Assembly: GCA_031179215.1 (NCBI GenBank)
Contig: JAPSIA010000007.1
Location: forward strand, 1-47,129
Direction: 5' to 3'
Source: Agrococcus sp.
GTDB lineage: Bacteria; Actinomycetota; Actinomycetes; Actinomycetales; Microbacteriaceae
DNA: 47,129 nt
Under the pieces are notes generated by a model. The model worked only from the letters and a program-made list of their open reading frames with translations. It did no database searches and had not been told where the DNA came from. How positions within the stretch are numbered: position 1 is the stretch's first letter; every line of letters starts with the position of its first letter. The position numbers were made by a program, and so were the translations under genes. Below, in pieces: positions 18,572 to 27,682 of this stretch.

Positions 18572-19139
18572 CTACCGCCTCGGCGGCACGGCGGGCGGCT
18601 CGACCGGGCGCGCCGCCGGCCTCCCCGCGCGCGAGCGCATCGTCGCGACAATCCACTCGCGCAGGAGTCCTGCCGTAGCCGATGAGCCACGCGGCGGCGG
18701 CGAAGCACGAGAGGACGAGCGAGACGTCGTGCACCGTCGAGGGCGGCGTCGGCGAGCCGAACACGAGCGTGAGGCCGGAGTGCGCGCCCCTCCCGCGCTC
18801 GTCGAAGTCAACGAGCGTGACGCCGAGCAGCATCGCTCCGGCCGACGTCAGCCAGCCCCATGCGGTGGCCCGCTTCCGATGGCGCGGCACGCGCAGCGCG
18901 CCCCGACGGCGGAGCATCCCGGTCGCGACGGCGGTCACCAGCAGCGCGTATCCGGCGATCCACAGCGGTGCGCTCAGGATCACGATGAAGAGGATGACGC
19001 CTGGCGCGGGCAGCGTGAAGCGGGTGCCGAGCGCGACCACCGGCGCGATGATCGTCGTCCAGGCGACGAGCGCCATGCTCGGCGTCGGCCAGTCGGCTGC
19101 GGCGGGCAGATCGAGGCGCACTCGCTCAGCATGTCGCAC
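18572..19139 (-). pseudogene. Small integral membrane protein, copy 1; apparent 1-nt insertion near 18678-18684 shifts the frame
   Basis: 'MALVAWTTIIAPVVALGT..GMLRRRGALRVPRHRKRATAWGWLTSAGAMLLGVTLVDFD..WLIGY' continues in another frame as 'AGLLREWIVATM..PAVPPRR*', paralogous to copy 2 'FALLVEWSAAR..PVVPNRD*'. Confidence 0.65.
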
Positions 19140-19263
19140 GCGCCCCGCGACCGCACGCGGGCGAGCGCCGACGCATCAGATCCTGCGTGCCCCCGGGTTG
19201 CGGCCCCCGGCCGGCCGCGACAGGCTGAGCAAGTACGCCGCGCTGCCGATCGGAGGAGGCCGC

Positions 19264-20682
19264 ATGACCACCGCCGTCGTCGTCGGCGCGGGCCCCAACG
19301 GGCTCACCGCCGCCGCGGTGCTCTCGCGCGCCGGGCTCGAGGTCACCGTGCTCGAACGGCTCGCCACGATCGGCGGCGCCGTCGCATCCGCGCCCGCCTT
19401 CGGCGATCAGGCGCTCATCGACCTCGGCGCCGCCGCGCATCCGTTCGGCGTCACGAGCCCCGCCTTCCGCGCGCTCGGCCTCGAGCAGCACGGCCTCGAG
19501 TGGCTGCACGCCGACTACCCGATGGCGCACCCGCTGCCCGGCGGCCGAGCAGCCATCCTCTACCGCGATGCGGAGCGCACGGCGCGGGAGCTCGGCGTCG
19601 ACCGCGAGGCGTGGCTGCGCATGCACGCGCCGGCCACCGAGCATCCTCACGACACCGCCGCGGCCATCCTCGGCCCGCTCCTCCGCTGGCCCGACGACCC
19701 GCTGCTGCTCGCGCGCTTTGGCCTGCGCGGCGCGTGGCCGTCGACGCTGCTCGCGCGCAGCGTCTTCCGCTCGGGCGCGGCGCAGGCGCTCTTCGCCGGC
19801 AGCGTCACGCACGCGACGCTGCCGCTCAAGCATCCGCTCACGAGCGCCTTCGGCGTCGCCTTCGGCGGCGTCGGCCACTCGGCGGGCTGGCCCTTCGCGC
19901 GGGGCGGTTCGCAGTCGATCGCGGATGCGCTCGTGCGCGTCGCCGACGCGGCGGGCGCGCGCATCGAGACCGGCGTCGACGTCACCGACCTGCGCGACCT
20001 GCCCGGCGCCGATGTCGTGCTCCTCGACGTGACCCCGCACCAGCTGCTGCGGCTCGCGGGCGACTCGCTGGAGGGCCCCTACGCGAAGCGCATGCGGCGC
20101 TGGAAGTACGGCCCGGCCGTGTCGAAGCTCGACCTGCTGCTCGACGGCCCCATCCCGTGGGAGGACGAGCGCGTCGCGCGGGCCGGCACCGTGCACCTCG
20201 GCGGCACGATGCGCGAGATCGCGGCCGCCGAGCACGACGTCGCCGTCGGCCGCATGCCCGACGAGCCCTTCGTGCTGCTCACCCAGCCGACCGTCGCGGA
20301 GCCCGAGCGGGCGCCGGCGGGCAGGCACATCGTCTGGGCCTATGCGCACGTGCCCTACGGGTGGCCCGGCGACGCATCCGCCGCGATCGAGGCGCAGATC
20401 GAGCGCTTCGCGCCCGGCTTCCGCGATCGCATCCTCGAGCGGCTGCCGTCGCCGCCGGCGGCGCTCGAGCTGTGGAACCCCAACCTCGTCGGCGGCACGA
20501 TCGGCGGCGGCACGCTCGCCGGCTCGCAGCAGCTCGTGCGGCCCTGGCCGATCGACCCGTACCGCGTGCCGCTGCCCGGCCGCGTCTTCCTGTGCTCCTC
20601 GTCGACCCCGCCGGGCGGCGGCGCGCACGGCATGAGCGGGTGGCACGCGGCGAAGGCGGCGCTCAAGGCGATCGGCGGCTGA
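19264..20682 (+). CDS. NAD(P)/FAD-dependent oxidoreductase (phytoene desaturase/CrtI-like)
   Basis: 'MTTAVVVGAGPNGLTAAAVLSRAGLEVTVLERLATIGGAV' dinucleotide fold; C-terminal 'SSSTPPGGGAHGMSGWHAAKAAL'. Confidence 0.9.
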   Translation: MTTAVVVGAGPNGLTAAAVLSRAGLEVTVLERLATIGGAVASAPAFGDQALIDLGAAAHPFGVTSPAFRALGLEQHGLEWLHADYPMAHPLPGGRAAILYRDAERTARELGVDREAWLRMHAPATEHPHDTAAAILGPLLRWPDDPLLLARFGLRGAWPSTLLARSVFRSGAAQALFAGSVTHATLPLKHPLTSAFGVAFGGVGHSAGWPFARGGSQSIADALVRVADAAGARIETGVDVTDLRDLPGADVVLLDVTPHQLLRLAGDSLEGPYAKRMRRWKYGPAVSKLDLLLDGPIPWEDERVARAGTVHLGGTMREIAAAEHDVAVGRMPDEPFVLLTQPTVAEPERAPAGRHIVWAYAHVPYGWPGDASAAIEAQIERFAPGFRDRILERLPSPPAALELWNPNLVGGTIGGGTLAGSQQLVRPWPIDPYRVPLPGRVFLCSSSTPPGGGAHGMSGWHAAKAALKAIGG

Positions 20683-20683
20683 G

Positions 20684-20715
20684 CCCGCCTTGCCGGGCGT
20701 CGCTGCCCAGGCGGG
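20684..20715 (+). terminator. Terminator-like hairpin CCCGCCT..AGGCGGG after the oxidoreductase
   Basis: 7-bp perfect arms starting next to the stop codon. Confidence 0.45.
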
Positions 20716-20726
20716 GCGGCGGCGAA

Positions 20727-20805
20727 GCCCGGAGGAATCGCGCGCCAGCGGCCGCTCGACTGGATAGTCCATCCAAGGGACCGCTCAGCCGCAGTTCCTC
20801 CGGGC
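20727..20805. other. 79-bp nested inverted-repeat structure, possible structured RNA or REP-like element
   Basis: GCCCGGAGGAA..AGCGG..TGGAT-agtcc-ATCCA..CCGCT..TTCCTCCGGGC: three nested, roughly co-centred arms. Confidence 0.4.
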
Positions 20806-20960
20806 GATCGGCCGCGCGCCGGACGAGCGGCGGCGGGCCGGCGATCGGCCCCTTGCCCGGCGCTCCGCGGCACGCGACGCTAGCGATCGGAGGCGCTCCC
20901 GGAGTCGCTCGGCCTCCGTCGGGCGGCTCCGGGACGAGGACGGCGCTAGGAGGGCTGGAG

Positions 20961-22421
20961 ATGGATTGGGGAACCGTCACGGCGTGGCTCGACGCCCCGC
21001 ACGCCGAGCTCGCCCGCCAAGTGCTGCAGCGCGGCGTCGCGGCGATCTTCGCCGTCGCCTTCCTCTCGACGCTCCTGCAGTTCCCGGCGCTGCTCGGCGA
21101 GCGAGGCCTCATGCCCGCCACGAGGGTGCTGAGCTCGGGCGCGCTCGAGGGCCAGCCGACGATCTTCCGGTGGGGCTACTCTGACCGAAGGCTGCGCATC
21201 CTGTGCGCCGTCGGCATCGCGATCGCGCTGAGCCTCGTCGCGGGCCTGCCGCAGCTCGGCCCGCCGTGGCTGCCGATGCTCGCGTTCCTCGCCCTGTGGA
21301 TCGGCTACCTCTCCATCCTCCCGATCGGGCAGGTCTTCTACGGCTTCGGCTGGGAGCTGCTGCTGTGCGAGGCGGGCTTCCTCGTCGCCTTCCTCGGCTC
21401 GAACGCGACCGCTCCCCCGATGCTCGCGATCCTGCTCATCGTCTGGCTCGTGTTTCGGCTCGAGTTCGGCGCAGGGATGATCAAGATGCGCGGCGGTCGC
21501 GAGTGGCGCGACCTCACGGCGCTGACGTACCACCACGAGACACAGCCGATGCCGAACCCGGTGAGCCGCTGGGCGCACCTGCTGCCGCGCTGGTTCCACA
21601 AGGGCGAGGTGGTCGGCAACCACGTCTCGCAACTTGCGGTGCCGTGGCTGCTGTTCGAGATCGTCATCCCGCATCCGGTCGCGGCGGGCATCGCGAGCGC
21701 CGCCGCGGCGGTCGTCATCCTCACCCAGCTGTGGCTCGTCATCACCGGCAACTTCGCGTGGCTCAACTGGATCACGATCGTGCTCGCCTTCGCCGCGGTC
21801 GACGACCGCGCCGTCGCGTGGCTCGTGCCCGCCATGCCCGCGACCCACGACTACGCGCCCACGCCGCTGTGGTGGAGCATCCTCGTCGCCCTCGTCTTCC
21901 TCGCCTACGCGTGGCTGTCGATCCCGTCGATCCGCAATCTCGCCTCGCGCCGCCAGCTCATGAACGCCTCCTTCAACCCGCTGCGGCTCGCGAACGCCTA
22001 CGGCGCCTTCGGCACCGTCACGAAGGCGCGCGACGAGATCGTCATCGAGGGCACGATGGCGGATGCGCCCGACGACGACGACTGGGTCGAGTACGAGTTC
22101 AAGGGCAAGCCGGGCGATGTGCGACGCGTGCCGGGATGGATCGCCCCGTACCACCTGCGGCTCGACTGGCTCATGTGGTTCCTCGCGCTCGGCTCGCGCG
22201 GCGTGTGGTTCCAGATGCTGCTCATGCGACTGCTCGAGGCCGACGCGCCGACCCTGCGGCTGCTCGGTCGCGACCCCTTCGACGGGCGGCCGCCGGCGGC
22301 GGTGCGGGCGCGCGTCTACCGCTACCGCTTCGCGACCCATCGCGAGCGCCGGGAGACCGGCCAGGTGTGGATGCGCGAGGACCGCGGGCTGCTCGTGCCG
22401 CCGCTGTCGCTGCGGGGGTAG
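20961..22421 (+). CDS. Lipase maturation factor family membrane protein
   Basis: 'RWGYSDRRLR', 'LCEAGFLVAFL', 'RLEFGAGMIKMRGGREWRDLTALTYHHETQPMPNPVSR', 'NASFNPLRLANAYGAFGTVTKARDEIVIEGT'; RBS AGGAGGG. Confidence 0.93.
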   Translation: MDWGTVTAWLDAPHAELARQVLQRGVAAIFAVAFLSTLLQFPALLGERGLMPATRVLSSGALEGQPTIFRWGYSDRRLRILCAVGIAIALSLVAGLPQLGPPWLPMLAFLALWIGYLSILPIGQVFYGFGWELLLCEAGFLVAFLGSNATAPPMLAILLIVWLVFRLEFGAGMIKMRGGREWRDLTALTYHHETQPMPNPVSRWAHLLPRWFHKGEVVGNHVSQLAVPWLLFEIVIPHPVAAGIASAAAAVVILTQLWLVITGNFAWLNWITIVLAFAAVDDRAVAWLVPAMPATHDYAPTPLWWSILVALVFLAYAWLSIPSIRNLASRRQLMNASFNPLRLANAYGAFGTVTKARDEIVIEGTMADAPDDDDWVEYEFKGKPGDVRRVPGWIAPYHLRLDWLMWFLALGSRGVWFQMLLMRLLEADAPTLRLLGRDPFDGRPPAAVRARVYRYRFATHRERRETGQVWMREDRGLLVPPLSLRG

Positions 22422-22514
22422 GCGGCGCGCGCCAGCGATGGGACGCACGCGGGAGGCGAGCGTCGAAGTGCCGCGATGGGCCCGACTGCTGCTGGCGCAT
22501 CCGCCCCGAGCGCG

Positions 22515-23651
22515 CTACCTGACGACCTGCTCCGCATCGTCGGCGTAGCGGCCGATCGCGATCGCCTCGAGGTAGAACCGCTCCGGCCGCATGGCCGCCA
22601 GCTCCGGCACGTCGTCTGCGCCGAGCAGCTCGCGCGCTGCCATCCAGCCCCACATCGGACCCCACCCGATGCCGCCATGGGAGACCGTGAAATAGAGGTT
22701 GCGCAGCCAGGGCACCGCACCCACGATCGGGCCACCAGGCGGGACCGGGCGGATGCCGATGGAGCTGCGCACCGGCGCGGTGCCGGCGAGCGCGGGGATC
22801 GCCGTCGCGATCTCATCGATCAGCTCCTGCGCGGATCGGGCGTTCGCTCCGTGGCTGGCGTCCTGAGGCCCGCCGCGCCAATGCACCGCAAGCCCTCCCG
22901 ACGGGTCGGGCCGCGCGCACCACTCGGGCCCGTTGATGACCTGGCGGACGGAGCCGATCGGCGCTGTGTACACGATGCGGCCAGGGATGAGATCGAGCGG
23001 GATGGCGAGATCGGCCATGGCGGCGATGTGGCTCGCCCAGCTGCCCGCTGCATTGACGAATGCATCGGCCTCGACGCGCGACCCGTCGCGCAATCGGGCA
23101 GCGACGATGCGCTCGCTGGTGCGGTCGAACCCCACGACATGGGCGCCGCGGCGGACGGCTCCTCCGCGACGCTCGATCTCCGTCACGAGGGACCGCACGA
23201 TCTCCGGGCCGTCGACCCAGCCCGAGCCCGTCTCGTTGAACACGACCTCGTCGTCGAGGAGCTGCAGGCCGGGCACCTGCCGCCGGGCCTCCTCGGCGGT
23301 CAGCTCGAGCACCTCGATGCCCTTCGACCGCACGATCTCGGCAGCGCGGCGCAGCTCCTCGCGCTCGTGCCGATAGCCCCACATGAGCGTGCCCGACCAG
23401 TGCACGTAGTCACCAGGCACCTCCTGCTCGAGCTCTTCGAACAAGCGGTGGACCTCGCCGCGGAGCTTGGCTTTGCCCGGCTCCTCCTCCCAGGACATCT
23501 GCGGATAGCTCGAGAGCCAGGCGATCGACGACGCTGAGGTGCCTTGACCGGGCTCCGCCGCGTCGAGCAGCTCTACCTCTGCCCCTCGCTCGAGCAGCCG
23601 GAAGGCGACGTGGCTCCCGATGGAGCCCGCTCCGATGACGACGACCTTCAT
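22515..23651 (-). CDS. FAD-dependent oxidoreductase (DAO / glycine-oxidase-like family)
   Basis: '[46 protein letters not shown]', 'GIRPVPPGGPIVGAVP..LYFTVSHGGIGWGP'. Confidence 0.9.
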   Translation of the reverse strand: MKVVVIGAGSIGSHVAFRLLERGAEVELLDAAEPGQGTSASSIAWLSSYPQMSWEEEPGKAKLRGEVHRLFEELEQEVPGDYVHWSGTLMWGYRHEREELRRAAEIVRSKGIEVLELTAEEARRQVPGLQLLDDEVVFNETGSGWVDGPEIVRSLVTEIERRGGAVRRGAHVVGFDRTSERIVAARLRDGSRVEADAFVNAAGSWASHIAAMADLAIPLDLIPGRIVYTAPIGSVRQVINGPEWCARPDPSGGLAVHWRGGPQDASHGANARSAQELIDEIATAIPALAGTAPVRSSIGIRPVPPGGPIVGAVPWLRNLYFTVSHGGIGWGPMWGWMAARELLGADDVPELAAMRPERFYLEAIAIGRYADDAEQVVR

Positions 23652-25738
23652 GCGTGTTGCACCTCTCTGGTCAGGTTGGGGAAGTGGCAGGCGACATCGC
23701 GCGACGTCGACGTCGGCTCGAGCTCGGGATCATCCCGTTCGCAGCGCTTCCGACGCTCGTCATCGAGCAGTGACGCGAAGACGGGGCAGCGCGAGCGGAA
23801 GGCGCAGCCGGAGGGCCGATCGCTGGGCGACGGCATGTCACCGCGGAGCGTGATCGCCTGCCTCGACCGCTCGACCTTCGGGTCGGGGATCGGGATGGCC
23901 GACAGCAGCGCCTTGGTGTAGGGATGCGCGGGGTCGTCGAAGACCTCATCGCGCCCGCCGATCTCGACGATGCGTCCGAGGTACATGACGGCGATGCGAT
24001 CGGAGATGTGCGCGACGACGGCCAGGTCGTGCGCGACGAAGAGGTAGCCGAGCCCACGCTCAGCCTGCAGTCGCGCAAGCAGGTTGACGACGCCCGCCTG
24101 CACCGATACATCGAGCGCGGACACCGGCTCGTCGAGCACGACGACATCCGGGTCGGTGGCGAGGGCGCGGGCGATGCCGATGCGCTGACGCTGCCCGCCG
24201 GAGAACTCGTGCGGGTAGCGCTCGGCCATCTCCTCGCTCAAGCCCACGTCGCGCAGCAGCTGTGCGACTCGCTCGGCGCGCGCGCGTCGCGGTACGCCCG
24301 CGAGCGCGAGTGCCTCTCCGATCACGGCTGCGACCGACATGCGAGGGTCGAGCGACGAGAACGGGTCCTGGAAGACCATCTGGATCTGCCTGCGCATCGA
24401 CGTGAGCTCACGGCCCCGCGCGGCCGCCAGATCACGACCGCGCACGTGCACCGTGCCGCCCGTCATCTCCTGCAGCCTGGTGACCGCGCGAGCCGCTGAG
24501 GACTTGCCGCAGCCCGACTCTCCGACGAGGCCCAGCGTCTCGCCCGCGCGGATCGTGAAGGAGACGCCGTCGACCGCCACGACGCTCCTGCGGCGTCCGG
24601 CGCGATCCTTGGCCTCGTACCGCTGCACGAGGTCGACGACAGCGAGCAGGACCTCGGAGCCGCGGCCGCCGCCGGCGGGGACCTCCGGCACGGTCGGCAG
24701 GTCGGCCCGCACGATCTCCGGATGGCGCGCGAAGTGGCACGCCGCGGCGTGCGTCGCGAGCGGTCGCGCCTCGTCCTCGGCGCCGACGTCGAGCAGCGCC
24801 GGCTCGACCGAGGTGCAGACGTCCTGCGCGAAGGCGCAGCGGGCAGCGAAGGGGCAGGAGCGGCCGGTGAGCGTCGCCGGACTCGGCGGCGCACCCGGGA
24901 TCGGGCGCAAGGGCGCGTCGCGCTGATCGATGCGAGGGATCGAGGCCAGCAGGCCTCGGGTGTAGGGCATCCTCGAGCGCTCGAACACCTCATCGACGTC
25001 GCCGCGCTCGACGACCCTCCCGCCGTACATCACGAGCACCCGGTCGGCGTGTCCGGCGATGACGCCCATGTCGTGGGTCACGAGGATGAGCGCCGCGTTG
25101 ACATGCTTGCGCGCCTGGTCGAGCGCCTCGAGCACCTGGGCCTGGACGGTGACGTCGAGGGCCGTCGTCGGCTCATCTGCGATGATGACGTCGGGTCGGT
25201 TCGCCATCGCGATGGCGATCACCGCGCGCTGCCGCATGCCGCCGGAGAACTCGTGCGGGTACTGGTCGATGCGCTGCTGGGCGTCCGGGATGCCGACGAC
25301 CTCGAGCAGCGCGACCGCTTCGGCTCGGGCGTGGGCCTTCGACAGGGGGCGGTGGATGCGGATCGCCTCGATGAGCTGCGCGCCGACGGTCAGCACCGGG
25401 TTGAGCGAGCTCATCGGATCCTGGAACACCATCGACAGACGAGCGCCGCGGAGCCTCGACATCGCCCCATCCGAGAGCCCGACGAGCTCTTGCCCCTCGA
25501 AGGTGATCGACCCCTCGATCAGCGTGCGATCGGGGAGGAGCCCCATGATGGCGTTCGACGTCACGGACTTGCCGGATCCGGACTCGCCGACGATGCCGAG
25601 CACCTCCCCTCTCCGCACGTCGAACGAGACGCCGCGCACGGCGTGCACGGCGCCGAAGCGCACGTGCAGATCACGCACCTCGAGCAGCGGCGAGCTCATC
25701 GTCGATGCGGCGTCGAGCGTTGGAGCGAGCGTCGTCAT
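23648..25738 (-). CDS. Dipeptide/oligopeptide ABC transporter, fused double ATPase (DppD-DppF-like)
   Basis: Two Walker A ([16 protein letters not shown]), two signature ([16 protein letters not shown]) and two Walker B regions. Confidence 0.95.
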   Translation of the reverse strand: MTTLAPTLDAASTMSSPLLEVRDLHVRFGAVHAVRGVSFDVRRGEVLGIVGESGSGKSVTSNAIMGLLPDRTLIEGSITFEGQELVGLSDGAMSRLRGARLSMVFQDPMSSLNPVLTVGAQLIEAIRIHRPLSKAHARAEAVALLEVVGIPDAQQRIDQYPHEFSGGMRQRAVIAIAMANRPDVIIADEPTTALDVTVQAQVLEALDQARKHVNAALILVTHDMGVIAGHADRVLVMYGGRVVERGDVDEVFERSRMPYTRGLLASIPRIDQRDAPLRPIPGAPPSPATLTGRSCPFAARCAFAQDVCTSVEPALLDVGAEDEARPLATHAAACHFARHPEIVRADLPTVPEVPAGGGRGSEVLLAVVDLVQRYEAKDRAGRRRSVVAVDGVSFTIRAGETLGLVGESGCGKSSAARAVTRLQEMTGGTVHVRGRDLAAARGRELTSMRRQIQMVFQDPFSSLDPRMSVAAVIGEALALAGVPRRARAERVAQLLRDVGLSEEMAERYPHEFSGGQRQRIGIARALATDPDVVVLDEPVSALDVSVQAGVVNLLARLQAERGLGYLFVAHDLAVVAHISDRIAVMYLGRIVEIGGRDEVFDDPAHPYTKALLSAIPIPDPKVERSRQAITLRGDMPSPSDRPSGCAFRSRCPVFASLLDDERRKRCERDDPELEPTSTSRDVACHFPNLTREVQHA

Positions 25739-26646
25739 GCGGACCTCCTGGTCGACTGCCGGGGATCGAGGGCGTGGCGCACGCCGTCGCCGATGAACGA
25801 GGCGCACAGTGCGATGAGCACGATGAACAGACCTGGGAAGTAGAAGAGCCACGGCCGCGTCATGACCGCGCTCTGCGAGGTCGAGACGAGGAGCCCGAGC
25901 GAGGTGTCGGGCGCCTGCACGCCGAAGCCGAGGTAGGAGAGGGCCGTCTCCGACAGGATCGCCGTCGCTGTCAGGACCGTCACGGCGACGGTGATGGTGC
26001 CCATCGCGTTCGGGATGAGGTGTCGAACGATGATGCCGAGGTGGCTCACTCCGAGCCCGCGGGCGGCCAGCACGTACTCCGAGGTCGCGAGCGACATGAC
26101 CGTGGCTCGTACGACGCGCGCGACGATGGGCCATGCCAGGAAGGCCAGCACCGCGGCGATCGTCGTCCAGCTCGTCTCTGTGCCCATCGAGAGGTACGCG
26201 AGCACCGCCGCGACGGCGATCGAGGGGAAGACGAGGATCACGTCGATCACTCGCATGATCGCGGCGTCGGCGAGGCCGCGGAAGTAGCCCGCGATCGCCC
26301 CCACGATGGATCCGACCACGGTCGCAGCGATCGCGACGACGAGCGCGATGAGCACCGAGCGCTGCGTGCCGCGCATGATCTGCGCCATGGTGTCGTAGCC
26401 CGTGCTGTCCGTGCCGAACGGGTGCGCGAGCGAGGGTGGCTGCGAGATGTCGTCGGTGTAGACGTCGTACCGGTAGATCCACAGCTGCGGCCCGACGAAC
26501 GCGAACAGCAGCACGAGCACGAAGACCACGAGCGCGATCAGGCTCGTAGGGTTGCGCAGGAAGCGGCGCATCGCCGGGAAGCGGCGACGGCTCGACGGTC
26601 GTGGTACGGCGATGGCGTCGCGCGAGGCTGGTGGTGATAGGAGCAT
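25735..26646 (-). CDS. ABC transporter permease (DppC-like)
   Basis: 'HPFGTDSTGYDTMAQIMRGTQRSVLIALVVA', 'YVLAARGLGVSHLGIIVRHLIPNAMG'. Confidence 0.95.
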   Translation of the reverse strand: MLLSPPASRDAIAVPRPSSRRRFPAMRRFLRNPTSLIALVVFVLVLLFAFVGPQLWIYRYDVYTDDISQPPSLAHPFGTDSTGYDTMAQIMRGTQRSVLIALVVAIAATVVGSIVGAIAGYFRGLADAAIMRVIDVILVFPSIAVAAVLAYLSMGTETSWTTIAAVLAFLAWPIVARVVRATVMSLATSEYVLAARGLGVSHLGIIVRHLIPNAMGTITVAVTVLTATAILSETALSYLGFGVQAPDTSLGLLVSTSQSAVMTRPWLFYFPGLFIVLIALCASFIGDGVRHALDPRQSTRRSA

Positions 26647-26657
26647 GCGCCTTCCCT

Positions 26658-27620
26658 TCAGGCCGTCCGGATGCGAGGATCGAGCACGCCGTAGACGAGG
26701 TCGGCGAGCAGGTTGAGCACGATCGTCGCCGTGGCGAAGACGAGCAGCCACGCCATGACGACGTGGACGTCGAGGTTGCGGATGCCGTTGAGCAGCAGGT
26801 CGCCCATGCCGCGCCATTGGAAGATGCTCTCCGACACGATCGCGCCCCCGACGAGTGCGCTGAAGTCGAGCGCGACGATCGTGACGAAGGGCATGAGCGC
26901 GTTGCGCAGTCCGTGGCGGACGACGGCGCGGCCCTTGGTCAGGCCCTTCGCTCGCGCGAGGCGCATGTAGTCGGCGCTCAGCACCTCGATCATCGAGGAG
27001 CGCACGTAGCGACTCCAAGAGGCGAACTGGTTGATCACGAGCACGATCGTCGGCAGCGCGAGGAAGCCGACGAGCTCGAGCCCCGCCGCGCCGCTGGAGG
27101 TGCCGTCGCCCACGGTGTAGAACACCGTCGTCCCGGCGGCCTCGTTGAACTCGATCGCCGCATACTTCAAGAGCACACCGACCCAGAACACCGGCAGTGC
27201 CAGCGCGATGAAGACGAGCGTGCTCACGACGTTGTCGATGGCGCCGCTCTGGCGCATCGCGCTGATCACGCCGACCACGATCGCGACGACCGCGGCGATC
27301 AGCACGGCGAGCACGATGAGCCGGAAGCTCACGAGCATGCGGGCGCCGAGCTCCGCACCGATGTCGACGTTCGCGACCGATGCGCCGAAGTCGCCTCGGA
27401 AGATGCCGGTCAGCCAGTTCCAGTAGCGCACGAGCACCGGTTGATCGAGCCCGAGCTGCCTCTCGATCGACGCGATGGCCTCGGGCGGCGGAGGAGGATC
27501 CATCGATCGGTACCGAGACATGGGGTCGCCGGAGAACGCCACCATCATGAACATCACGAACGACGCGATGAACAGCATCGGCGCAGCGATCGCGAACCGT
27601 CGAATCGCAAACCTGAGCAT
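26658..27620 (-). CDS. ABC transporter permease (DppB-like)
   Basis: 'RQLGLDQPVLVRYWNWLTGIFRGDFGAS', 'YMRLARAKGLTKGRAVVRHGLRNALMPFVTIVALDFSALVGGAIVSESIF'. Confidence 0.95.
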   Translation of the reverse strand: MLRFAIRRFAIAAPMLFIASFVMFMMVAFSGDPMSRYRSMDPPPPPEAIASIERQLGLDQPVLVRYWNWLTGIFRGDFGASVANVDIGAELGARMLVSFRLIVLAVLIAAVVAIVVGVISAMRQSGAIDNVVSTLVFIALALPVFWVGVLLKYAAIEFNEAAGTTVFYTVGDGTSSGAAGLELVGFLALPTIVLVINQFASWSRYVRSSMIEVLSADYMRLARAKGLTKGRAVVRHGLRNALMPFVTIVALDFSALVGGAIVSESIFQWRGMGDLLLNGIRNLDVHVVMAWLLVFATATIVLNLLADLVYGVLDPRIRTA

Positions 27621-27645
27621 GCTTCCCCTTCCCCGTGCTCCGACA

Positions 27646-27675
27646 GGGGCGCGGGAGCCGTGACTCCCGCGCCCC
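27646..27675 (-). repeat. Intercistronic stem-loop GGGGCGCGGGAG-ccgtga-CTCCCGCGCCCC between SBP and permease genes
   Basis: 12-bp perfect stem, 6-nt loop. Confidence 0.75.
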
Positions 27676-27682
27676 GCTCGCT

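Noticed and set aside
17994-19139. Single fused two-domain membrane protein
   Set aside because: Frame comparison of the paralogous halves favours a 1-nt insertion joining two genes; reported as a finding instead of a fusion CDS.
17031-22421. 1796-aa ORF on the plus strand
   Set aside because: Only the C-terminal part (from 20961, lipase maturation factor) is protein-like; the rest is Arg/Ala-rich read-through antisense or out of frame with better genes, a normal artefact of high-GC DNA.
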